Positions 33,211 to 39,337 of a stretch of DNA of 40,615 bases are shown here, piece after piece. The notes under the pieces were generated by a model. That model was not told the origin of the DNA. It worked only from the letters and a program-made list of their open reading frames with translations, and ran no database searches. The stretch's first letter is position 1, and every line of letters begins with the position of its first letter. The DNA comes from Bacteroidales bacterium. GTDB taxonomy: Bacteria > Bacteroidota > Bacteroidia > Bacteroidales > F082. The position numbers were made by a program, and so were the translations under genes. The DNA lies in contig JAUYGX010000016.1 in NCBI GenBank assembly GCA_030690365.1, forward strand, positions 1-40,615, in the 5' to 3' direction.

Positions 33211-35060
33211 CAGCAATTGATCAGGAGGTTCTGGCAAAATCTGGACCTCCAATTTCACTGAAACAGCACATTGACGAGTGCCTTCTGGTGTACGAATCAC
33301 TTCGAAAGGCATTTGAGCGTTTACCTGTTGGCGATCCAGATCGTTTTTGGAAATTGATCCGATTGGGGATCATTTTTCACGATTTGGGAAAGTCGCATTC
33401 CGAGTTTCAAAAGATGCTGTTGGGGAAACGTGCTAATTGGTATCACCAGCGGCACGAGTTGTTTTCAGCACCGTTTGTTGAACTATTGGATTTACCGCCA
33501 GAGGATAAAATTCTTTTGAAATTGATTGTTGCGGGACATCACAAGGACTTCAATTTCCAGTTCGACCATATTCAACATGGCTATAAAACCGGAGAAGATT
33601 TGTTCTCTTTTGGAGAAGATGGTAAACTGGAATGGAATGATGAAACGGAAAAGCTGAACCATGAATTCATAAAAGCATTCCTAAAAGATTATGGCGTTTC
33701 GTTGAATTCAAATATACTAAATCCGCCATTCGTCGAAATCAAAGAATACGCACGAAAGCCTGTAAATACTACAAACATTAATTTTCAGGAACTTTTACTT
33801 GCAGCCGGAGCTTTAAAACAGTGCGATCATTCTGCTTCTGCTGGAATATTTAAAGTGAATTTTCTCGAAGAAAAACATTTCAACTTTCTATACAATACCG
33901 AATGGTCACCATACTTTCATCAAAAGAGAGCTTCCGAAATCAATGGAAATATTGTGCTGACTTCACCGACTGGCTCGGGTAAAACGGAAGCCTCGCTGAT
34001 GTGGCTACACCAACAGATAAAAGAGAACGGACAAGGGCGAACGTTTTACATCCTTCCATTTACGGCTTCCATAAATGCCATGTTTGAACGGTTGGACGAG
34101 AAGATGCATGGGAATAACGAAATTGTCGGAGTCGTCCATGGCAAACTTTCAGAATATATCGAAAGTCGTTTCGGAAATGAAGAGTACAGCTCAAAGAATG
34201 AAATGCTTAAGCACGAATTAAAAGAGAATTACCGCGCCTTGGTTCCACCGTTGAAAGTGACAACACCCTTTCAGCTTTTGAAATCGATCTTCGGATTAAA
34301 AGGATTTGAAAAAGGAATCTTTGAGATGAGCGGTGGCTATTTCATTTTCGATGAAATACATGCTTACGATCCCGAAGTTACCGCACAAATCAAAGTCCTA
34401 ATTGAGTTTGCAACCCAATTTCTAAATGTGAATGTTTGTATCATGACTGCCACTTTGCCTAGTTTTCTGAAAAAAGAATTCGCTAAAGCTATTGGGACTT
34501 ATACTGAAATCAGCGCAAATAAGGAATTATATCAATCATTTATTCGTCACCGGATCAAAGTTGCCGATGGTCTGCTTTCCGATCACATTGCCGACATTCA
34601 GCAACGCCTTGATGCAGGCGATAAAGTTTTGGTGGTAAGTAATACTGTGAAACAGGCCCAAGCTATTTACAAAAGTTTGGATGCAGCGAAAAAAGTATTG
34701 CTTCATAGTGCCTTTAACGGCGTTGACAGGAACAAAAAGGAAAGCGAATTAAAATCGGATGAAGTAAAACTTTTGGTAGGAACACAGGCCATAGAAGTTA
34801 GTTTGGATATCGATTACGATGTAATCTTTACCGAACCAGCCCCTCTGGATGCCTTGCTACAACGCTTCGGTCGTGTAAATCGCCATCGTGTAAACGGGCA
34901 GTATCGACAACCATGCGATTGCATTGTATTTTCGGAACGAAATGACATTGACAAATACATCTATAAAAACAAAGATGTAATTGACCGCACATTGAAAGCA
35001 CTTCATGAAATGGAATCTCAACATTCAGGAGTGATTGGCGAAATCGATTTACAAAAATAA
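33207..35060 (+). CDS. cas3: Cas3 HD nuclease-helicase, ended by a premature in-frame stop
   Basis: 617 residues that cover the HD nuclease and helicase of Cas3. HD residues are all present: H21, HDLGK (H58/D59), RHE (H83), AGHHKD (H111/H112) and CDHS (D207). Helicase motifs are intact: Walker A SPTGSGKT (253-260), FDEIHAYDP (DEIH 382-385), MTATLP (413-418) and QRFGRVNRH (552-560). Codon 618 (35058-35060) is TAA, but the frame then stays open to 35492 and encodes a typical Cas3 C-terminal domain. The stop therefore cuts a gene of about 760 codons. The target-DNA degrader of the system may have lost its accessory domain, work as two pieces, or be rescued by readthrough. A sequencing error at this A-rich site must be excluded. 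Confidence 0.9.
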   Translation: MTAIDQEVLAKSGPPISLKQHIDECLLVYESLRKAFERLPVGDPDRFWKLIRLGIIFHDLGKSHSEFQKMLLGKRANWYHQRHELFSAPFVELLDLPPEDKILLKLIVAGHHKDFNFQFDHIQHGYKTGEDLFSFGEDGKLEWNDETEKLNHEFIKAFLKDYGVSLNSNILNPPFVEIKEYARKPVNTTNINFQELLLAAGALKQCDHSASAGIFKVNFLEEKHFNFLYNTEWSPYFHQKRASEINGNIVLTSPTGSGKTEASLMWLHQQIKENGQGRTFYILPFTASINAMFERLDEKMHGNNEIVGVVHGKLSEYIESRFGNEEYSSKNEMLKHELKENYRALVPPLKVTTPFQLLKSIFGLKGFEKGIFEMSGGYFIFDEIHAYDPEVTAQIKVLIEFATQFLNVNVCIMTATLPSFLKKEFAKAIGTYTEISANKELYQSFIRHRIKVADGLLSDHIADIQQRLDAGDKVLVVSNTVKQAQAIYKSLDAAKKVLLHSAFNGVDRNKKESELKSDEVKLLVGTQAIEVSLDIDYDVIFTEPAPLDALLQRFGRVNRHRVNGQYRQPCDCIVFSERNDIDKYIYKNKDVIDRTLKALHEMESQHSGVIGEIDLQK

Positions 35061-35492
35061 ATCGATGAAGTTTATAATGATTGGTCGACCAAAGACAAGG
35101 AAGATTTCGACAGAATTTATACCCATCTTAAGCAAGACGTTATGGAAAATCTTTCTCCTTTTATTTATGATTCACATCGCGAAGAAGAATTTGAAAAACA
35201 GTTTGATGGTGTAAAAGTTCTTCCATCAATAAAAGCAGATGAATACCGGGAATTACTGGAAGCTAATAAGTTTACCAAAGCAGAATCATTGAAAGTATCC
35301 ATTTCCAAACAACGTTTTGCCTCTCTGATTAGCAAGGAAGGAATTCATCGTGATGTTTCGGCATTTCAGTTACTTAGAAAAGAAGTTATCAAAGAGCAAT
35401 CGTTTTACATTATAGATCGTAAATATGATTCTGACCTAGGTCTTCAATTAGATATTGAGGAACAAAATAATGATAGTTTTTCTGTACTTTAA
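35061..35492 (+). pseudogene. cas3: Cas3 C-terminal domain, cut off by the in-frame TAA
   Basis: The same reading frame as cas3 continues after the TAA without another stop for 143 codons: IDEVYNDWSTKDKEDFDRIY... to ...FEKQFDGVKVLPSIKADEYRELLEANKFTKAESLKVSISKQRFASL. This is the family's usual C-terminal domain, which closes over the helicase and helps hold single-stranded DNA and contact Cascade. An internal ATG at 35142 could start a free 116-residue polypeptide that would lack the first part of the domain. No Shine-Dalgarno is evident. The sequence shows little decay beyond the stop, so the mutation looks recent or is tolerated. Confidence 0.85.
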
Positions 35493-35534
35493 CCTCACCC
35501 CCATGTCCCCCCACTCCACCCTCCAACCCGGCTT

Positions 35535-35567
35535 AAACCTGACAGATCATAAAGACCCGTCAGGTTT
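35535..35567. repeat. REP palindrome at the right edge of the interference genes
   Basis: AAACCTGAC (35535-35543) and GTCAGGTTT (35559-35567) pair around a 15-bp loop. It lies 43 bp after the cas3 frame ends and 21 bp before the broken RAYT copy. From 35559 onward the sequence is repeated before the second RAYT copy. Confidence 0.75.
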
Positions 35568-35588
35568 TGCCAGTAAATACACACGCCT

Positions 35589-35837
35589 ATGCAGGACCAT
35601 CCTAAATTAATCCCCGGTCGGTTATACCACATCTACAACCGGGGCATCAACAGTTGCGCGATCTTCAGGGAAGAGGATAACTATCGGCACTTTCTATGGC
35701 TGTACGGAAAACACGTTGCACCGGTGGTGGAAACCTACGCCTGGGCGCTGCTGCCTACCCTAACCCTGACAGGGTTCAAAACCCTGTCAGGGTTGGGTTA
35801 TTGGCGATGCCTCGCACCAGCTATCGATACTATTTAA
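35589..35837 (+). pseudogene. broken RAYT (REP-associated tyrosine transposase), copy A
   Basis: The first ~57 codons (MQDHPKLIPGRLYHIYNRGINSCAIF...ETYAWALLPT) are nearly identical to copy B at 36006. A 31-bp deletion then removes exactly the stretch that encodes the HUH motif (HFHFLVQLRE) and shifts the frame through the internal REP. The remaining frame ends at 35837 in unrelated sequence, and the catalytic tyrosine region is absent. It cannot be an active transposase. Confidence 0.88.
35762..35794. repeat. REP inside RAYT copy A
   Basis: A 33-bp palindrome, AACCCTGACAGGGTT-CAA-AACCCTGTCAGGGTT. It is identical to the one at 36210-36242 and at the corresponding place in the gene. Confidence 0.9.
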
Positions 35838-35968
35838 GCTTACCTTTTGCTGGAGTAAAATTATAATTATGTTATGGTATGCTACAATAAAAGGTAACTT
35901 AGTATAGGAAATGGAAAGATGAAATATTAGATATGTAAAAATAATGATTTTGCTAAAAATTAATCTTA

Positions 35969-35985
35969 AAAACCTGTCAGGTTTT
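35969..35985. repeat. shortened REP before RAYT copy B
   Basis: AAAACCTG-T-CAGGTTTT, a collapsed version of the REP at 35535-35567. The following 20 bp up to the RAYT ATG match the flank of copy A, so REP and gene were duplicated together. Between 35838 and 35968 there is AT-rich sequence with a 9-bp inverted repeat (TTACCTTTT 35840-35848 / AAAAGGTAA 35889-35897) and no gene. Confidence 0.7.
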
Positions 35986-36005
35986 GCCAACAAATACCTA
36001 CGCCT

Positions 36006-36596
36006 ATGCAGGACCATCCTAAATTAATCCCCGGCCGGTTATACCACATCTACAACCGGGGCATCAACAGTTGCGCGATCTTCAGGGAAGAGGAAAACTA
36101 TCGGTACTTTGTGTGGTTGTATGGAAAACATGTGGCACCGGTGGTGGAAACCTACGCCTGGGCGCTGCTGCCTACGCACTTCCATTTCCTGGTGCAGTTG
36201 CGCGAGCCTAACCCTGACAGGGTTCAAAACCCTGTCAGGGTTATTGGCGACGCCTCGCACCAGCTATCGATTCTATTTAATGCCTATGCACAAGCATTAA
36301 ACAAACGCGTCAACCGCCATGGATCCTTGTTTGAACGCCCTTTTAAGCGAAAACCCATCTCCTCCGATAACCACATGATGAACACCCTGATCTATATCCA
36401 CAACAATCCGGTTCACCATGGTTATTGCAGGCATCCTTCCGAATATGGATGGTCTTCTTATAACGATTATTTTTCTGAAAACCAGCATCCTAAGCTCATT
36501 GAGTTTCAGAAGCAGTTTTTTGAAGACCGGGAAAATTTTGTATATCTGCATGAACATGCCCTGAAAAAGCTGGAAGAAGATGACTTGCTTGATTAA
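36006..36596 (+). mobile_element. RAYT: REP-associated tyrosine transposase (Y1_Tnp, IS200-like), copy B
   Basis: A complete 196-residue single-domain Y1 transposase of the REP-associated type. The start RLYHIYNRGINSCAIFREEENYRYF is typical. The HUH metal site is LLPTHFHFLVQL (His58, His60) and the nucleophile region is NTLIYIHNNPVHHGY (Tyr130 likely), followed by SEYGWSSYNDYF. It should nick single-stranded DNA at REP palindromes and mobilise or multiply them. A 33-bp REP is inserted in frame right after the HUH motif, adding NPDRVQNPVRV (about residues 69-79), yet the gene stays open. It interrupts the cas operon between cas3 and cas4 on the same strand. Activity with the extra loop is uncertain. 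Confidence 0.88.
36210..36242. repeat. REP inserted in frame inside RAYT copy B
   Basis: The 33-bp palindrome (15-bp arms, 3-bp centre) equals 11 codons and has no stop in the reading frame. It lies between the HUH motif and the IGDASHQLSILFNAYAQ helix of the transposase. Confidence 0.92.
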
Positions 36597-36617
36597 ACTT
36601 GTATAAAAAAAAACGCC

Positions 36618-37223
36618 ATGCAACGCTACATTGAACAACTAATAGAAGACCTGCACCGTGCTACCTGGAACATTAAAAAGCCGCATGAAATATGGGAAGA
36701 TGTCGATCTGGATAACGAAGCTGAGTTGGAGGACATATCCTATGTGGAAGAATACGTCTATGGAACGCATAAAAAAATTTCTGATATCACCGGCATTGAG
36801 CGCAAGCTACTACCTATACCTAAAAAGCTTACCATCGAACAAAGGGCACTATTATCCGTTGAACTCGAAAAATTACTACAGGTATTCAATTTTTATCTCG
36901 ACTTTCCAGAAACCTATCCTGATGAAATGCGATACCGGTTTATACGCGATTTCTGGAAAGAAAAACGTGTTGCCCTGTCGTTCGGCGAAAGCCACATCGA
37001 ATTTTGTGATTACGATGAAAAGCATTGTCCTTTCGATGGATATTGCACTACCTGTAAGGAAATACAGGCGGATATGGAACACGACAACCAATTCAACAAC
37101 GGTCACGAATTTGATATAGATGTTAGGGACCTACTACCCAGACCTGATGAGGAGGAACAATGGTTCAGGAACAATAGAATAGATATCGATGAACCTTTTG
37201 AAGATGAACAATTACCATTTTAA
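36618..37223 (+). CDS. uncharacterised acidic protein with a Cys cluster, inside the cas operon
   Basis: 201 residues, strongly acidic (end DIDVRDLLPRPDEEEQWFRNNRIDIDEPFEDEQLPF), with no signal peptide or membrane span. The N-terminal helix RYIEQLIEDLHRATWNIKKPHEIWED and the ITGIERKLLPIPKKLTIEQRALLSVELEKLL middle look like a conserved all-alpha protein. A cluster FCDYDEKHCPFDGYCTTC (C-x6-C-x5-C-x2-C, about residues 135-152) could bind zinc or an Fe-S cluster. I do not recognise a named family. It starts 22 bp after RAYT copy B and ends 20 bp before cas4, in the same direction. It may be passenger DNA that came with the RAYT, or a cas accessory gene. Confidence 0.75.
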   Translation: MQRYIEQLIEDLHRATWNIKKPHEIWEDVDLDNEAELEDISYVEEYVYGTHKKISDITGIERKLLPIPKKLTIEQRALLSVELEKLLQVFNFYLDFPETYPDEMRYRFIRDFWKEKRVALSFGESHIEFCDYDEKHCPFDGYCTTCKEIQADMEHDNQFNNGHEFDIDVRDLLPRPDEEEQWFRNNRIDIDEPFEDEQLPF

Positions 37224-37242
37224 CTGACAATAAATCTAAACC

Positions 37243-37758
37243 TTGCAAATAACCGGAACCCATATTAACTACTACCTGATTTGCCACCGAAAGCTGTGGC
37301 TCTTTGCCAATTCCATCCAAATGGAACACACCAACGAAGCGGTAAGCGAAGGGAAACTCATTCATGAAACAACGTACATGCAACGCCTTTCGAGGTATGA
37401 AGAAATCCAGGTGGATGGTATCAGCATTGATTTTTACGACACCAAAAACAAGGTCATCCACGAGATCAAGAAATCGGCAAAATTGCACGAGGCACATATC
37501 TGGCAGGTGAAATTCTATATCTATGTACTTGAGAAAAATGGCATCGAAGGCGCAACCGGACTGCTGGAATATCCCACAGAACACAGAACCGAGAAAGTAG
37601 ATCTGAGCGATGCTGATCGGGTGCAATTGATCGAAATGAGCCGGAACATTGAAAACATCATCCTCCAGGAAGAGGTGCCGGCGCTTCTTAATAATTCCAG
37701 GTGCAAAAGCTGTTCTTACTTCGATTTTTGTTACATCAATGAAGATGAAAACATATGA
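37243..37758 (+). CDS. cas4: Cas4 exonuclease (adaptation; PAM selection)
   Basis: 171 residues. In-frame stops lie just upstream, and the family start M-x-ITGTHINYYLICHRKLWLF begins at TTG (37243), so TTG is the start codon. Fe-S ligands are Cys14 and C-terminal Cys154, Cys157 and Cys163. RecB-type nuclease residues are visible: His41 (GKLIHE), Asp63, Glu74-x-Lys76 (HEIKKS), and Gln88 with Tyr92 (QVKFY). Cas4 trims and orients prespacers with Cas1-Cas2. Its stop overlaps cas1 (ATGA), indicating coupling. All key residues are present. Confidence 0.9.
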   Translation: MQITGTHINYYLICHRKLWLFANSIQMEHTNEAVSEGKLIHETTYMQRLSRYEEIQVDGISIDFYDTKNKVIHEIKKSAKLHEAHIWQVKFYIYVLEKNGIEGATGLLEYPTEHRTEKVDLSDADRVQLIEMSRNIENIILQEEVPALLNNSRCKSCSYFDFCYINEDENI

Positions 37759-38759
37759 AAAAATCCTACTACTTGTTTAATCCGGGTCGCCTGTCGCGCA
37801 ACGACAACACCTTGAAATTCACACCGACGGACGAAAACGGCGTGGAACAAAAGCCACGTTATCTGCCCGTTGAACAGGTAGACCAGCTATTTATTTTCGG
37901 ATCGGTGGATGCCAACTCGGCCATGTATAACTTTTTGGGCAAAAACGAAATCGCAGTCCATTTCTTCGACTATTACGAAAACTATACGGGCTCCTTTTTG
38001 TCGAAAGAATATCTGCTTGCCGGCAGGATGCTGATCAAGCAAACCGAACATTTTAGTAACAAGAAGAAACGTGTGGCCATCGCCCGGCAATTTATCGAAG
38101 GAGCTGCATGGAACATGATCAAGAACCTGAAATATTATCACAACCGTGGAAAGTCCATGGACGATCACATCCAGAAAATGGAGCTATTCAGCAAAAGCAT
38201 TTCGGGCACCACCCGGGTAGACGAACTGATGGGCATTGAGGGAAATATCCGTCAGGTATACTACAGGGCCTTTAACGACATCCTCAACGATTTTGGCATG
38301 GAGGACCGCAACCGGCAACCTCCTACCGATCCGTTAAATGCCCTGATTTCGTTTGGCAACATGATGTGCTATGCGCAGGTATTGAGGTCGATTCACCAAA
38401 CACAGCTCAACCCGACCATCAGTTTCCTGCATACCCCGGGCGAACGCCGGTTTTCGCTTGCGCTGGATTTGGCAGAAATTTTTAAGCCTATATTGGTCGA
38501 CCGGGTAATATTTAAGGTGTTGAACAAAAAGATTATCCAGGAAAACGATTTCGATCAGAAGTTAAACCGCATTCTTTTAAAAGACAAGGCGCGCATGAAG
38601 TTTATTGAAGCCTTTGAAAGCAGGCTCACCGAAACCATCATGCACCGTAGTTTAAACAAATCGGTCAGTTACAAACACCTGATCAAACTGGAAGCATATA
38701 AGCTACAAAAGCACCTGCTGGGAATGGAAGAATATAAACCGTTAAAGATATGGTGGTAA
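37755..38759 (+). CDS. cas1: Cas1 integrase
   Basis: A 334-residue Cas1 of type I-B. The N-terminal beta domain (MKKSYYLFNPGRLSRNDNTLKF...IFGSVDANSAMYNFLGKNEIAVHFF) is followed by the helical catalytic domain. Metal ligands are in ELMGIEGNIRQVYY (Glu162), SFLHTPGERRFSLALDLAE (His226, then the acidic pair near 238-241). The C-terminus YKPLKIWW is complete. It inserts new spacers at the leader end of the array with Cas2. It begins with a 4-bp overlap with cas4. Confidence 0.93.
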   Translation: MKKSYYLFNPGRLSRNDNTLKFTPTDENGVEQKPRYLPVEQVDQLFIFGSVDANSAMYNFLGKNEIAVHFFDYYENYTGSFLSKEYLLAGRMLIKQTEHFSNKKKRVAIARQFIEGAAWNMIKNLKYYHNRGKSMDDHIQKMELFSKSISGTTRVDELMGIEGNIRQVYYRAFNDILNDFGMEDRNRQPPTDPLNALISFGNMMCYAQVLRSIHQTQLNPTISFLHTPGERRFSLALDLAEIFKPILVDRVIFKVLNKKIIQENDFDQKLNRILLKDKARMKFIEAFESRLTETIMHRSLNKSVSYKHLIKLEAYKLQKHLLGMEEYKPLKIWW

Positions 38760-38771
38760 AGGGGGAAGTTA

Positions 38772-38811
38772 CCTGCCAGCCATGCCTCCGTCAGGAAATC
38801 CTACAGGCAGG
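38772..38811. repeat. short palindromic element between cas1 and cas2
   Basis: CCTGCC (38772-38777) and GGCAGG (38806-38811) bracket an ATGCCTCCGTCAGG core. The form and the CATGCCT core resemble the 12034-12077 insertion in the hybrid kinase, so both may belong to one dispersed family. It separates cas1 and cas2 by 97 bp in an otherwise tight gene set. Confidence 0.45.
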
Positions 38812-38856
38812 AAACTTAAAACTTGAGGCATTTTTAACCTTTAAAAACAAAATGAT

Positions 38857-39120
38857 ATGTATATAATTCTTGTATATGATATTGGGGAAAAGCGGGTTGG
38901 AAAGATGCTTAAACTGTGCAGGCGGTATGTTAACTGGATTCAGAATTCGGTTTTTGAGGGAGAGATCACCGAAGTGCAATTAAAGGAGTTCAGTTTTCAG
39001 GCGCGTAAGATCATGGATGAAGAAACCGACAGCTTGATTATATTCAAGACCCGTCAGGAGAAATGGCTTGACAAAGAAGTGATTGGCTCAGAGCGAAGCT
39101 CCTTGGATAACTTTCTATAG
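38857..39120 (+). CDS. cas2: Cas2 adaptation protein
   Basis: 87 residues, the usual Cas2 length. MYIILVYDIGEKRVGKMLKLCRRYVNWIQNSVFEGEIT shows the ferredoxin-like first strand with the conserved Asp8 and the YVNWIQNSVFEGE segment common in I-B Cas2. The end is DSLIIFKTRQEKWLDKEVIG. It forms the central dimer of the Cas1-Cas2 integrase. It is the last cas gene, 217 bp before the first repeat. Confidence 0.92.
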   Translation: MYIILVYDIGEKRVGKMLKLCRRYVNWIQNSVFEGEITEVQLKEFSFQARKIMDEETDSLIIFKTRQEKWLDKEVIGSERSSLDNFL

Positions 39121-39337
39121 TTGTCGAAGTCTGAAAACGACTTCTAAAAAGAGCAAGGCATCCGAAAGGATACGTGATTGCGTTCTTTGACATACTGATT
39201 TACAATAGAATAACAAAGTTGTCGAACCTCTGGTAAAAATCCGGTATCGTCGTTCGACACAAAAAAGGCTCCAAAAGGATTATAATTCATATTATAAAGG
39301 CGTATAAATCAATGAATAGTTGTATTTTTGTCAGCGG
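39121..39337 (+). promoter_or_regulatory. CRISPR leader
   Basis: 217 bp between cas2 and the first repeat, AT-rich toward the array. It contains a small hairpin right after cas2 (GAAGTC 39126-39131 / GACTTC 39139-39144), possibly ending cas transcription. It also has an 8-bp inverted repeat TGTCGAAC (39220-39227) / GTTCGACA (39252-39259), with TTGTCGAA repeated at 39121-39128. It ends with a -7 promoter element. The inverted repeat could be a binding site for a host factor that guides integration. Confidence 0.8.
39323..39330 (+). promoter_or_regulatory. -7 promoter element for the pre-crRNA
   Basis: TATTTTTG fits TAnnTTTG exactly and ends 7 bp before the first repeat. Transcription would begin at or within a few bases of the first repeat. 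No clear -33 TTG is seen. Confidence 0.6.

Noticed and set aside
37243-37245. Idea that cas4 is truncated because it lacks an ATG.
   Set aside because: The TTG places the family-typical first residues exactly, and all Fe-S and nuclease residues are present.
39126-39144. Hairpin after cas2 considered as a strong terminator.
   Set aside because: The stem is only 6 bp and is followed by CTAAAAA rather than a T-run; kept only as a possible weak site in the leader.
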